This document shows, piece by piece, positions 22,606 to 34,535 of a stretch of DNA of 64,000 nt. Both the position numbers and the translations under genes were made by a program. Position 1 is the first letter of the stretch, and each line of letters opens with the position of its first letter. Location of the stretch: assembly GCF_000340215.1 (NCBI RefSeq), contig NW_006921532.1:8119735-8183734 (forward strand), in the 5' to 3' direction. The notes beneath the pieces are model-generated. The model saw only the letters and a list, made by a program, of their open reading frames with translations. It searched no databases and was not told the DNA's origin. The DNA is from Pseudocercospora fijiensis CIRAD86. Lineage: Eukaryota; Ascomycota; Dothideomycetes; Mycosphaerellales; Mycosphaerellaceae.

Positions 22606-23284
22606 ATTTGCTGATCTGGAAGATGGCACGCAATTGCTTGAAGGGATGTGGGTGGAGAGGAGGTATCGTGTCGGAGGGTGGGTGAAGCAGGCGAAGTCTA
22701 GTTCACGTGTTTGTTTGAGGTCGAGATGCCGGTCTGTGCGCGCTTCACGCGTCGCCCTTTCCAACACGCTTCACCTCTACGCACCGCACAAACAGTCACG
22801 CGTTTTGGGATTTGATCGAGTGCAAATATTGCTCGTGATGGAGATAACTTTGAAGGAGTGTGATCTCAGATGTTCTGTCTAGTCTATGAGGAGCGCACGC
22901 GTCATCGCACATGCAGTACGTTATGATAAGGTACTACTACTAGGTATTGTTTGGGATATCAAGAAATGGTGGCACACTCCTTAAGGACGACCCATTCCAC
23001 GCAAATATGAGGAGCACGAAGTGACAGAAGTCAAGACAGAGGGGCTGCAAAATGCCTCAATAGCCCAAGTCGGTTGGATGTGGCAGCTGCTGTGTCGAAA
23101 GTAGCAAGCAAACACCACCACCATCGCACAAATGGGCCTTACGTCAAAATCGACATTGGACAGACTGGGAATATGACTCACCGGTTCAATACGACGTCCC
23201 ATCCCACGGGCCTTGGTGCTCTGTAATGAATCATGAATATTGTTCCATTCCTCACAGGTGTGGGCACGTACTAACCTTGACTCG
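22606..23284. other. Intergenic spacer
   Basis: A 680-bp gap between two minus-strand genes: promoter of EAF3 and 3' region of SNU66. The minus-strand frame at 22981-23409 shows no domain and overlaps the end of SNU66 in another phase. I see no gene here. Confidence 0.5.
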
Positions 23285-25285
23285 CTATTGAAGCCGTACA
23301 CCGGCCGTTTTCTGACGTTTACCTTCTCGTCCTTGGACATTCGTAAAGCCACCTTCAAGATCTCCAACGTTGAGAATGCCCTTGGCCGCGCTGCGCTTCT
23401 CATCCTCAATCTTTTTGAGTCGCTTTTCCGTCTTCTGCTTGCCGGAGCCCTTGCCGTGAAACATATGGCTGAGGTGCTTGAACGCTTCTTTCTGATTCAT
23501 CTCACGGCCAAATTCATCGTTGTATCTCAGTTTGACATCTGGCCTGTATTCCTTGTTGAACTTGTCGGCCAGTAATCTGGAAATGAATTGCTCTCGCTGC
23601 TCGTTGTGCTGGCGTCCAAGAGCATCTTTTTCGCGATTGGACATATTGTCAAATCTGCCACTGCGTCTGTCCGCTTCACGCTGTTCTCGAGCCTTGTTAT
23701 CAAAGTCTCGAATGAGGTCTTCTTTGTCTGCAAGAAACTGGGCGCGTTGACGCTCCTTCTGTGCCAGCTCTTCCGCAGACTCCGACGAGCCAATCAATCC
23801 GCGCTTGCGAAGCATAGCGAGCGAGGCACCGATGCCTTGTCCCACCATACTCTCTTCGGCTTCCAGGCCTGTAGCCGTCATTTGCTCGGCAGGGTGCGAT
23901 GTCTCACGCTTGCGACGATGTGCACGTTCTTCTGCCGCTTCCGCCTCGGCATATGATTGCATATTTGTATCACCATCTTCGTCCTCATCTTTGACCTCCG
24001 GCGATACAGCATTTGGCGTCTGAGTTCTCCTTGCTCTCCTCGCCATTTCTTCCTCGTCCTCTTCCGGCCGCTTGAGATTTGCAACAAATTCTGACGTCTC
24101 ATCGATGATCAGACCTCCTTCTTCTGGCTCTGCTTCATCGACCGGCATTTCTTCTCGCAGCTGTCGTGCTAGAACGGCCGCGTCGGTCTTCTTGCGCTTT
24201 TTAAGAGCCTGCCTTCGTTGCTCCGCCAGTTTGGCTTGCAAGTCGTCGTCATCATTGAAGTCGAAATCACGCTTCCTGCTGGCCATTGCCTCGGTATTAT
24301 CTACTTGCATCTCGTCCGAAGTCGAAGCCACTTCTGGCTGAAGTACTGGGAAGATATCGTCGTCATCAGCCGCCTTTTGCCGAGACTTCTTCTCTTTCTT
24401 GCTCTTCTTGGGCCTTTTCACTTTAATGGTCGCGGGATCCACGTAATCCGAGATAGGCTCATCCTCCTTCAAGATGTCTAGACTGATCTTGATACGCTTA
24501 TCCTTGGCCACGCTCTCATCATCCACAGCACGACGACTGGCCTCGACGGTGCTGCCCTGCCCATCGAGGGTGAACTTCTTTTGCTTCTTGCCTTCAATCT
24601 CTTCATCGTATTTTGAAAGGACATTTTGCACTTCGCCTTGCTCGGTTGGATCGTAGTCGGGCCGCTTTTTCTGTAGCCTCAACTTCTCTTCCAGCTTTTC
24701 CTTTGCCTTCAGTTCCTGGTTCTCCAGCTCATCGTCCCCGCTGTCTTCGCCGATGTCTTGATCCTTGAGGGTGAGGATCTGTTCCCCGGTGAACTCATCG
24801 AACTCTGCAGCCTCGTGTCCCACTTTGACGCCAGCCAGATCTTTGGAGGTGTACTCGGCCTGCGCCAGTCGTTCGCGCTCCGCCAGCTCTTCCTCAAGCT
24901 TCCGTGTCTTTTCGATCTTCTTCTGGCGCTTCTTCTGCTGTAACAGCCACGTCCGAGTATCCAGTTCGTTCTCATCATCTGCTTCACCCAGACCTTTACC
25001 TTCCAATTTCGCAAATTTGGCAACACGGTCTCGTTCTCTCTTCGTCTGCTCCTTCCGCCGCTGCCGCTCTTCCTTATCGCGCTTTTCCGCTTCGAGCTTC
25101 TCCCAATTCTTGCCAGCTGCCGCCGCGCGCTTCTCGAGCGTACTCATATCGTCTTCGCTCTCGCTCTCGCTGGCATCACCATCGCCGTTCTTGAACTGTG
25201 GCCCTTGTCCGGGTACAGGCAGCGGCGCCATGCCGAGCGACACCCGGACTTTGTTCATTTGCTCAATATCCGCTGCGGAAGCCAT
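23285..25285 (-). CDS. SNU66: SNU66/SART-1 family U4/U6.U5 tri-snRNP protein
   Basis: Intronless, 666 aa. It begins MASAADIEQMNKVRVSLGMAPLPVPG, the conserved SART-1 start. It is highly charged throughout, with long Lys/Glu/Arg-rich helices (EKLEAEKRDKEERQRRKEQT, KKRQKKIEKTRKLEEELAER). Family landmarks are LAGVKVGHEAAEFDEFTGEQILTLKD, VLSKYDEEIEGKKQKKFTLD, MVGQGIGASLAMLRKRGLI, LRYNDEFGREMNQKEAFKHLSHMFHGKGSGKQKTEKRLKK and the terminal GVRLQ. Known orthologs are tri-snRNP components needed for spliceosome activation in the nucleus. The frame opens upstream of the chosen ATG to 25522, but that part is low-quality sequence; the conserved start fixes position 25285. Same strand as EAF3. Confidence 0.96.
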   Translation of the reverse strand: MASAADIEQMNKVRVSLGMAPLPVPGQGPQFKNGDGDASESESEDDMSTLEKRAAAAGKNWEKLEAEKRDKEERQRRKEQTKRERDRVAKFAKLEGKGLGEADDENELDTRTWLLQQKKRQKKIEKTRKLEEELAERERLAQAEYTSKDLAGVKVGHEAAEFDEFTGEQILTLKDQDIGEDSGDDELENQELKAKEKLEEKLRLQKKRPDYDPTEQGEVQNVLSKYDEEIEGKKQKKFTLDGQGSTVEASRRAVDDESVAKDKRIKISLDILKEDEPISDYVDPATIKVKRPKKSKKEKKSRQKAADDDDIFPVLQPEVASTSDEMQVDNTEAMASRKRDFDFNDDDDLQAKLAEQRRQALKKRKKTDAAVLARQLREEMPVDEAEPEEGGLIIDETSEFVANLKRPEEDEEEMARRARRTQTPNAVSPEVKDEDEDGDTNMQSYAEAEAAEERAHRRKRETSHPAEQMTATGLEAEESMVGQGIGASLAMLRKRGLIGSSESAEELAQKERQRAQFLADKEDLIRDFDNKAREQREADRRSGRFDNMSNREKDALGRQHNEQREQFISRLLADKFNKEYRPDVKLRYNDEFGREMNQKEAFKHLSHMFHGKGSGKQKTEKRLKKIEDEKRSAAKGILNVGDLEGGFTNVQGREGKRQKTAGVRLQ

Positions 25286-26478
25286 CTTGGAAGTTGTCGC
25301 AATAGAGTGCGAATGTAGGAGATGTTTGCAAACAGCAGTGCCAACCCAAAGTGTTCGTGGAACCAGAAGCGGGCTGGTCGCTCGCTGACTCGTGCAGCGG
25401 CAGGCACCCCCGCTAGCGCCAAGCTGCTCTCTATCAAATTTGCAACGCGACCTCGTCCTTCTCTTCTTCTTCCCACACAAAGATCTGTGGGCTTGAAGTC
25501 CCGCGTGCTGCGAAAGCGGCACTGTTGGTTGATTTCTACCCAGTTCGACGACAATGGGAACTTCTTATTCTTTGATGAAGCACGTCCGGTCGACAGATCT
25601 GAGAGCAACGGGGGTGGTAGCGGAGGCTTGTTGAATTGCTCGTCAGTTCCGAGTCGACCTACTGCCCGGGCGCTATATTCCAAAACGTTCTCGAGCCCGT
25701 CGGGCCATGGGAGCTGGGTAAAACCATAGCTTGCCTACATTCACCTTTTGCCATCAGCGCCGCCGTGAGGCCTCACGAGGAGCTGGAGGTGACCTTCCCT
25801 TCAACAGAGGGAGTATACACTCTGAGTAAATTTCCCTTGCTGCACGAAGGCCAGGCGCAGACTGCGTGATAATGCTGTGGTAGAGACATAAAGAGTTGCC
25901 AGCTTTATAGCTACTGTCTGTCCAAATACGAAGCCGCACAAACTGAGCTGGAGGACACCTACTAGCATCTTAGACTTAGCGACTCGCAATCAGTCAGCCT
26001 GTGCTGTGACCAGGTACTCATGCTTCGCCGTCAGGCCAGAAACAAATCCAGCCAGCTCCAAGGCGCACAACCGCGGAAGAGACTCATCTTCATCGCGTAG
26101 CAGACCATGAACGCATTGAAACCGGCAAAATCCCTTCTTTTAAAATCCTCAATCCATTTCACACTCTTTCCTTGCTTCTGGATCTCACAAAGGCGAGTAG
26201 GCTTTCCAGGATCAAATTGCCAACTTGCTCTCACCCGCGAAAAGCATTCAACGCAGCCTTATAAGTGGGTAAGGAACGCCGATTTCTATCAGACGAATGC
26301 GAATAAACAAACTTTTCAATTCAAGTTCCTGCAGTACTTACCTAGTTACAGATATACTGTCCTAAGGATTGATGGTTCTTCATACGCGAATACGATATAT
26401 ACTGCTTTGGCACTAATTTCAGCCGCAGAAGCCCACGTCTTTGCCTTCTGACACCTTTCTAGCTCCCCACTCGACAGC
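25286..26478. promoter_or_regulatory. Divergent intergenic region between SNU66 and the GNAT gene
   Basis: About 1.2 kb between divergent starts. Short frames on both strands (up to 142 codons) carry no domain. It presumably contains both promoters; no specific site can be named. Confidence 0.4.
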
Positions 26479-27204
26479 ATGGACAACAAAAAACTCAACG
26501 ATGTCATTCTTGAGCTTGAAAATGGAATCACGGTTCGGCGCTATCGTGCAAGCGACGTGCAAAGCATTCCCAAGCATGCGAACAATAAGAAACTCTGGTT
26601 GAATCTGCGTGATCGCTTCGTCAGTCAATGTACTTACTCCAGGACTTTTATCGCTGTCACTGACGAGGACGTAGCCTCATCCTTATGACGAGGTGGCCAG
26701 CCAAAGCTGGATATCATTCAATGCAGATCCAGATAACCACGCTCGCGCGGGCAATTACACGCTTGAAGCTGGAGCAGAAGGCCCTTTGGTGCCATCAAAC
26801 TACGCCATAGCTATCAATGGAGAAGCAATCGGCTCGGTTGGACTAGATTTTGGAGACGACGTATATCACCGCACAGCTGAGCTGGGCTACTGGTTCGTCC
26901 GCGTCCATATATCTTCTCTTGTCTTCCACATACTGACGTGTGGTTTTCACACCGTAGGATCGGCGAGGAGTACTGGGGCAAGGGAATCATGTCCATTGTT
27001 GTGCCCGCCTTCGTTCGTTGGGCCTGGAAGACTTTTGGCATCTTGATCAGGATCAATGCAGAAGCGAACGAGGGAAATCTCGGTAGTATCCGGACGCTCG
27101 TGAAGGCAGGTTTCGCTTACGAAGGGAAGAGAATCAATGCTATCGTGAAGATGGGCGAGGTTCTCAGCGTTGTGTGGTATGGCGCGTTGCGGCCAGTCGA
27201 TTGA
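26479..27204 (+). CDS. GNAT-family N-acetyltransferase
   Basis: Three exons, 26479-26619, 26675-26892 and 26958-27204, give 201 aa. The protein opens MDNKKLNDVILELENGITVRRYRASDVQSI, continues over the first joint as LRDRF|PHPYDEVASQSWI, a hallmark of the RimJ/RimL-like acetyltransferase_3 group, and has NYAIAINGEAIGSVGLDFGD as central strands. The second joint makes AELGYW|IGEEYWGKGIMS, the acetyl-CoA-binding motif (Q/R-x-x-G-x-G/A equivalent EEYWGKGI). The end ANEGNLGSIRTLVKAGFAYEGKRINAIVKMGE is the usual last helix and strand. Donors GTCAGT and GTTCGT are weak, but the spliced product matches the family exactly. Substrate is unknown; small-molecule or protein N-acetylation is possible. Confidence 0.9.
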
Positions 27205-28354
27205 TCGGGCTGTCCATGCTTCAGCGTTCGCCAGCACTTGGTCGGATAATCGCACTGAGCGAGCTGGCGCAATGTTGAATCGGCGGTAGATATGCCCCAA
27301 GCTCTATTACCAGTGTACAGTTCCTGACATTCTCGAATCGGCTAGAGACTGGCCAGATGATGAAGATTTGCCCGCTAAAGGACTGTTGTGAGAGCGATGT
27401 GCGCCGCACGAATAATAACACTCGCTTTGTTCAGCTTGGCGAGGGGCAAGCACTTTCTCGCTTGCTTCCTTTCGTCTCCACAACCTTACCAACCTTACCA
27501 CCAAGAAAGAGTCACTGACTTACCACATTGAATGCTCGCTCAAACTGATCTGATTAACGCCATTCCTCTGCAACGTATGATGAGATGAGAACCATACCTT
27601 CTGATATAGGTCGGAGCAAGCAAGATGATTACAGCAGAACACCTCCATCCAGTCTGCTGCGCGAACCTGCTCTGAAGACATCCCATATCGAGGCCGAAAC
27701 GGCACCAGCATCCAAGCATGTATCTAATTCAGGACAACTTCGATTCAGGGGTTGTCTCATATAGCTTGGCGACTTACTTATACCAGCATCTTCCATGACT
27801 GGAAGTTGAAACAGGCACCAAAGTCGCCCCGGCGTGCAATGCCACTGGGGCGTGGATTCGAACTTCTAATCTGTCCATTCCAGCCGCGTCGCGCATCATT
27901 CAGCAGTAAATCCACAACTTTCGAGAGACTTCCTTCGCAACATACATGGAGTGCCATTCTTCTTCAGGGGAGCCCAAATGTTCAGTCAACTTCCATCTAG
28001 ATTGTAGGCAAACCCGGCCGGGAGAACAGCGAGCAAGAGCGATCACAAATGTTGGCGCAGTTCGGAAATGCCGTGATTTTGGAACAATCGCGCGATCTAG
28101 TCAGCTTCTCCGAGCGCAGTATCAGCTTCGTCTTCCTAGCCTTGGTTTCGAAGCGGAAAGTAGGCTAGTGGTGAAACGCCGTCACTGGCGTCAATGGTCT
28201 GTATCAACGGTAAGCATTTGTGAGGGCGTGTTCCATATGTATTGGTTCATGTGCTTTTTACCTGGCAGGCAATCTTTCGCCTGTACAGAAGCATTGCCGT
28301 GCTGCACTGTTGGAAGCAAAGCACATTCGAAGTTTGACCTATGCAGCAAACAGC
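27205..28354. other. Intergenic region, no gene supported
   Basis: About 1.15 kb of ordinary composition. A tRNA-like GGATTCGAAC at about 27852 was examined and does not fold as a tRNA. The right part is the upstream region of the transporter gene. Confidence 0.5.
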
Positions 28355-30608
28355 ATGGCCGAGAAGCACAAAAGTGGGAGCAGCGGTAGTGCAAATTGGA
28401 GGCTTTCGAGCCTGTGGAGACCTCTGTCCCAGCATTCCACAGGAAGTACCCACGTCAGTCTTCGCGAAGGCATCGCCTATCCTGTGGAATCTTCGCCATT
28501 CAATGGGCGACCAGGTGCGCCTCCATCGGAGTCTGATCTCGAAAAAGAATTGATATCCCCAAACCTCGAGACTTGCGAAAGCCCTTCTCGACAACGCAGC
28601 AACACATTCGGCACAGATGAGTCTACACTGGGTACTTTGAAATCTGTATCTCGGCCCCAGGCAAGAGATAGAGCCCCGACAGCAAGATCATTGCAAGCTG
28701 ATGCTTTCGACCGCTTGGTACGCTTGAAGACAACTTCTTTGAGGCGTTCCAGCCGCAGGCATCCATATCAAATACCACCTATCACTTCGTTGACAGAGCA
28801 TCGCAAGGGCTTATCGCCTGCAGTGGAATCGCAACACCACAGCTCCGGTCTCAAAAAAGCATTACAGCGAGACTTTTCTCTACCAATAGCAGAGCTCCCA
28901 GGCCTGCCAACTAGCCCAACACAGCAGAAGCTACCAAATAGCCACCTAAGCATACAGTGCACGGCCATCCCAACATATGAGCGTGACGACTCCATACCGC
29001 CTCCAGTGGCCCCAGAACAACCTCACGAGTCGGTCGAGAGCTGTGGAGACCCTCATCTCGTGACACTCCATCCCTGCGATGTTGCCAATACAGCAAACTG
29101 GTCTGGAGGCAAGAAATGGCTGTCGACATTTGTCTTCAGCCTCTTAGTCTTTTGCATTGCCTTTGCTTCGACAGCAGATGTTTCAGCATCACAAATGACA
29201 GCGACGCATTTTCACACTTCCGCCAAAGTCCTGGTCCTGGATCGCGCCCTTTATATGGTCGGTATCGCCATAGGGCCTGTGGTGTGGACTCCAATGAGCG
29301 ATCGCTATGGTCGAAGGGCGCCGATGCACGTTGGATTTATCACGTTCCTGTTTCTCCAGATCCCTGTCGCTGTTGCACAGAACCTCGCTGCAGTCTGCAT
29401 TTGTAGACTGCTCGCTGGATTTTTCGGATGTTCTGTTCTCGTTACTGTTCCCGCGGCCATGTGGGACATTTGGGAACCTTCACGGCGCAGCATGGCCATG
29501 TGTTTACTGGCAACTGGCATCATTGCTGGACCAGCTGTGTCTGCCCTGTTTTCCGGATACATCGTGCAGAACAGAGCGTTGGGCTGGAGATGGCCCAGCT
29601 GGGTTGTGCTGATAAGCGGCGCCTTCTTCGGACTCTGCAGCTGGTTGTTTGGTTCCGAGACCTCGTTCAGCTTCATCCTGCGGCAGAAAGCAAAGAAGCT
29701 GGGCCGTTCCACTGGAGACTGGGTAAGCAAAGTGGAAAGTAGAAGCAATTGCGATACTTTGGACAACTGCTGATCATTCCTGTCATTCCTCTAGGCACTG
29801 CATGCAACAGCCGACGACCCGGGTATGAACTTTGCTGTAATCACGGAGAATTACATCTGCAGGCCGTTGACATTACTTCTAACCGAGCCGATTTTATTTT
29901 TCATCACACTATATGTGTCTTATGCATATGCGTTGTTGTACCTGCTCGTCGAGATTTTCCCTTTCACTTACGAATCAGAACGTCGCTGGACGTCGAGCGC
30001 TGCCGGACTACCGTTCATCGCGGTTATCAGTGGTGTCCTGCTCGGATCCCTCGTTGCTTCTCTTTTCCTTGCGAATCGATATACGCCACGACTAAAGAAG
30101 TACCATAGTCCAGAGGATCTATTTCTGACATTTTTGGTTGGGAGCGCAGCTCTTCCTATCGGACTTTTCCTATTTGGTTGGACCTCTGCAAGGTAAGTTG
30201 GGCCACGAAGTGGTGCGAGCCAGCTAGAGCTGTTACTAAATGATGTTTAGACATATCTCAGCAGGCTATGAAATCGCCGCCGGCGTGTTCCTGGGTGCTG
30301 GAATCCTTCTCGTCTTCCTCCAAGGTAACAACTACCTCGTCGAAGTATATTCGCCATCGAATTTCAATGCAGTCATTGCAGTGAACACCTCCGTTCGCTC
30401 AATGATTGCAGCGTCGTTCTGCGCTTTCGCAAGACACATGTTTGAAGGCATGAGCGTTGAATACGCAAGCACGGCACTTGCTCTTGTTAGCATTGTACTG
30501 ATAGCCATTCCCGTTGTACTCTTCAAGTCCGGTGTGAAAGTGAGAGCGATGAGCACTTGCACTGCCAAGTTACCTGGCAGCTCACACGAATCGGGTGATA
30601 AATGCTGA
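28355..30608 (+). CDS. MFS transporter, DHA1 polyamine/drug type, with long N-terminal extension
   Basis: Three exons, 28355-29722, 29795-30192 and 30251-30608, give 707 aa. The first ~250 residues are Ser/Pro-rich and cytosolic, with dense phosphorylation-type sequence. Transmembrane segments begin near 253 (KWLSTFVFSLLVFCIAFAST). The signature loop between TM2 and TM3 is MSDRYGRRAPMHVG (about 312-325). Further hydrophobic spans include PILFFITLYVSYAYALLYLL, GLPFIAVISGVLLGSLVASL, LTFLVGSAALPIGLFLFGW and IAAGVFLGAGILLVFLQGNNYLVEVY, the last a typical DHA1 segment. Fungal relatives export polyamines, drugs or toxins at the plasma membrane. Both joints are in phase, and the second restores TSAR|HISAGYE. 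The start could be as far upstream as 28220 in the same frame. No biosynthetic gene adjoins, so the cargo is unknown. Confidence 0.93.
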
Positions 30609-31847
30609 TGCACAGCTACCGGGTGGATGTCGTGAAAAAGAATACCAGCACGCGAAGCCACCAGTCTCGGTCTGTTGCAGATTGCAAGACATCATCTTCA
30701 GGGCGCAGTGCGGCAAAGGTTGTCGCATTATTGCATGAGAGTCGGCGCATACGAATTCGCATGAAACATTGTTCTGCAGCCGACAACGGGACGCTTTCCC
30801 AACAATAAGATCGACTGCCAGAATATCCAATATCGTGGGTCGCTCGAGTTACACCAACATCCTGCCGCTGTTGAACGCTGAGCACACTTCACATGTCCAC
30901 CACCGATTGCCACGCTCGCCATACACAGCAGTTACTGTGGTCGCCGGCTGACGTACACAATGCGGGGCGGTGTTCTCAACGGCAGTCGCGTGCTCGATAT
31001 TCTAATGCGGGACGTCGCCTCCACACAGTCAGTAAAGACTCGAGGAGCGCCTCGCTGCGCCGTTGTCTCCGCGTCCAGACATTTGGAAATGCACGACTGC
31101 TTTGGCGCAAATCTTGTCTGGAGGGCGACAGGACCAGTCTGATGTCTGAACAGGCGCCGGGCGGCGTGGGCGGCCACGCTGCAAGCCTTGTGAAAAGGCG
31201 TTCATCGCGAGTGGAGACTTCATCGGGAGTTGAATACAAATGTGAATGGGAACGCCGCGCGAAGTAGTGTGCAGTGGCGCGCAAGTTCAACCTTTTGCTC
31301 TTCCCTGCCGAAGGATGAATCTTCAGGAACGAGCATGAGCCGCTGAACTTCCAACGAATCGTGGGCATCGGCATCGGATTTCAGTGACAGGCAAGCAAGC
31401 TTGCACCCTGGAACCCCATGCATAGGGCTGGCCTTTCATTCGATCGCGGAACCATGCCAGCCCACGCATCTAGGGGCAGACTCGTTTTGTGCCGTCGATG
31501 GAGCTTTTGCGCAGTAGTAGTGGGGACGGACGATCCGCCCTTCGGATTAAAGCAGTCGCAGAGACGCGCACTCATCCATCCCCTTTCCTTGCCAACGATC
31601 TCTATCAGACTAGACTACCATCACCACCGACGCGCACTGTGTTGCTGCTCACCTACTGCTGTGCAGTACCACTCTGTGCAGTATCACTCTCTCTACTGCC
31701 AGCATTCATTCTTTGGACAGATAGGCCGTCTACCACTCTCTTGGACCAGGCGCATAACATTGAATAACCTCTGTTACCACGAATCCTTGACGACATCAAC
31801 GAAAACAACATCTATCGCTCAGACCAAACGACCATCATACTGCAAGT
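30609..31847. other. Intergenic region, no gene supported
   Basis: About 1.2 kb. Overlapping frames on both strands lack domains. The last ~250 bases are C/T-rich with CACTCTGTGCAGTATCACTC-type short repeats, typical of a fungal 5' leader for the following secreted-protein gene. Confidence 0.5.
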
Positions 31848-32752
31848 ATGATAAACTTTGTCCTCGCGTCGCTCACTTTGGCGGGCTCCGCTATGGCCTC
31901 TTCAGTTGGCAGCGCGTACGTTGTAAGTTGAAATGCCATCCGGCTTGTGGGCTTCATCCTCCGTATATGATGGCAATTGTACTGATGTCAAGACAGGTAA
32001 ACAAATGCGACTATGAAGTCACACTCTGCAACGTCCCGTCTTCTGGAGGTGGGTATAATCAGGAGGACAAGACACTTGCTGCCGGAGAGTCTTGGACCCA
32101 ACCCTGGACTGAGCTTTCCAACGGCAACGGCTGGTCCATCAAGCTTTCCAAGTCGGCGTCTCTGGAGAACATCCTCCAGTACGAGTACACCTTCCACAAC
32201 GACGGTATCATCTGGTACGACCTCAGCTGTGTCAACGGCAACCCATGGGACAAGGACTGGCAGATCACCGCCTCCGGCGCAGACTGCAGCCCCAAGCAGC
32301 AAGCCTACCGATATGCCACAGATGATGCATACGGAATGCAGTCCTGCGAGTCCAGCGCTGACATTACTGTCACTCTCTGCACCGGTATTTCCGCTGACCA
32401 TGGCAACTCCACCGACGCTGGCTCTTCTCCAGCACCATCGTACTCCTCTTCGACATCGGCTCCAACCCCAGTTGCCTACACTGCAAGCCCCAGCTCATCC
32501 CTTGCGCCACTTGGATATGGCTCTTGGACTCATGGCTACGACGCTCAACCCACGCCCACAACCCTCGCCACTTCAGCCTCATTGACAACTCAGGTGGAGA
32601 CTTACGATGGAGGAGCCATCACTATCACCGAGGTCGAGACCGCCTGGGTCACCGCCGTGGTAACAGCCTACGAGAACCGGGGAGCTCCAGCACCGAACCG
32701 GTTCAGACGTCATGAGCACCACGCTCACGGCCACCAGCACGAGCAACAATAA
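31848..32752 (+). CDS. Secreted Bys1/thaumatin-like protein with His-rich tail
   Basis: Two exons, 31848-31922 and 31997-32752 (74-bp intron), give 276 aa. MINFVLASLTLAGSAMASS is a signal peptide. The mature part starts AYVVNKCDYEVTLCNVPSSGGG, continues LAAGESWTQPWTELSNGNGWSIKLS and ILQYEYTFHNDGIIWYDLSCVNGNPWDKDW, the pattern of the Bys1 family (named for a yeast-phase protein of Blastomyces; thaumatin-like beta sandwich). Paired Cys are visible (NKC/TLC, LSC, DC, SC, TLC). After about residue 170 it becomes Ser/Pro/Thr-rich and then ends FRRHEHHAHGHQHEQQ: a dibasic RR followed by a tail with six His. The long frame open from 31418 is discarded because the signal peptide and splice joint only fit the 31848 start. 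It is likely a secreted or wall-associated protein. Biochemical role not established. Confidence 0.9.
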
Positions 32753-33155
32753 CCGCGCAGTTTCGCGCCTTCTTCCTGCACATCGATGCAGCAGCTTCAT
32801 GGACAACCTTTTTTTTTCTCGCTTCTCTCCTCGCTGGCCGAACGCCTCACTCTCTCGCGTTAGGCCCGGCGACAAATCTTGTGGACATGCTTCTTCATGT
32901 TGATATACTACTTTATCCGCCTTTTTTGGGGAAATGTACCCAAAAAGTGGTCTGGAGACTTTGTTTGTGGGTCTGTTCCTGGCAGACCTTGGAAGCTGTT
33001 CAAATCAATCAACCACCCCCCGGAAGAGCGCGAGCTGTGCCGCCGCCGCCGACACGAATTCAATGATGGCTACGATCAATGACATATAGCAATGGGATAT
33101 ACCGGTGGACCTCACTCACAGATGGCGTCTGTTTGGTTTAGCACATACATAGAAT

Positions 33156-33168
33156 CCCCCCCCCCCCC
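33156..33168. repeat. Poly-C tract
   Basis: A run of 13 C in the 3' flank of the Bys1-like gene; prone to length variation or sequencing error. Confidence 0.8.
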
Positions 33169-33740
33169 ACTACGTAGATCTGTTTTGTTAGCAGATACCC
33201 GAAAGCATCATTTTCTATCATCGGTATCTTCTTACCATCGATCCTACGGCATGTACTATCGTTTCTGCTGTTTCTGTAATCATCACTACCGAGACACAAA
33301 CCCGTGCGCGGATGCTGCCACTACTCCGGGCCTCCTGAGTCTAGCGGTCACCACACGTCAGAAACTCCGGTCTTTTTAGTCCGCTAGTCATCTGCCGAAA
33401 TTCTGGACCGGTCTTCACAACTAACAAGTCCAAACTACCGTCCCCTAATCTATAATTTCTAATTTTTTTTCTCACCTCATGAGTCGGGGTCCTTGTTGCT
33501 TAAGAGTCAAAAGTTCCTCGTAATAAAGAGATAGCGATAATAGGATTCCGTTGATTGATTAATAACTAATAAGACGGATTATTAATGAACTCAAATTTTG
33601 CGACGTATTATTATCAAGGTTATATACCGAAAACTTATTTCTTTTCCCCCTAGCCTAGCTTGCGAAATGTAATAAAAAGCACTTGCGACACGATGACAAT
33701 CACTCATCAACAGCAAGGGATGTCTTAGCAAGCTATTTCT

Positions 33741-33755
33741 CATCATCATCATCAT
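33741..33755. repeat. (CAT)5 microsatellite
   Basis: Five perfect CAT triplets followed by CAG, in non-coding DNA. Confidence 0.8.
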
Positions 33756-34535
33756 CAGACGTCAAATGCAATCGATCCTCTACCGCCGAGAAACTTTTGT
33801 GCAAAAAAAAATCCTCACAATGCCGATTCTGTTCTGTGTCATCGGAGATTTTTTTTTCTTGCTTCAATCTCGATTATCGGTACTAGTCCCGATTCCCGAA
33901 TATCGCTGATCGCGTCACCCACGCTCGCGTGGTAGACGTCGCTCAAGGTTGGAGCTTATTACAGGTATTACAGGTTGTCGGAGGAGTCAGGGTCTAGGGT
34001 CTCTCATCAGCCCACGTCCTGGTGATTTGTATTAGCTTGGCGTTTGAAGGACTGCTAGGCCGGACGTTTGACCCTCTTGCGCGGGGATTGTTGGTGCTGT
34101 TTCAACACCTCTTGCACGTGAGACAGATAAGACGATATGCATAGTCTGCGATAAAGCGCAGATGTGGGAGGACTACTTTTGTTGATGATGTTGCGTTCTG
34201 CTCAAATTCAAGTCATGCCTCGTCAGGATAAGTCTGGTGACTTTGATCGGAAGCCATTGATCGGTTGATATAGTGCACTGATATGATGAAAGAGCATTGA
34301 ATTGCTTGATCACAGCTTATGCTATCTATGCACGGGAGAATTTGCGGTCGCATAGTGGCTGCAGCTAGCGACCGAGGAGATCATAGAGCTGCAGATGATA
34401 GATTTCTCATCCGCGACCTGTCCTTCGCTACGCGGCCGATTCTCCGTGGCCAACGCAGCTCATCTCCAACAGGCGAGATGACTGATGTGATTATTGGCAA
34501 CTCTCTGCCCTCTGATCTTGAGCCAAGCTATGCCT

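Larger units (their letters stand above)
32753..34535. other. Intergenic region with simple-sequence tracts
   Basis: About 1.8 kb with no supported gene. Contains a 13-C run at 33156-33168, T/A-rich stretches at about 33460-33660 and a (CAT)5 tract at 33741-33755. The frame at 34494-34895 lies antisense to the 3' end of PTH2 and is not a gene. Confidence 0.5.

Noticed and set aside
25322..25729. 135-codon + strand frame upstream of SNU66
   Set aside because: Overlaps the SNU66 5' region and shows no family resemblance.
27835..27900. tRNA-like B box (GGATTCGAAC)
   Set aside because: The bases around it do not form a T arm or acceptor stem on either strand.
31418..31847. N-terminal extension of the Bys1-like frame
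   Set aside because: Low-complexity leader sequence; the signal peptide at 31848 and the in-phase intron define the true start.
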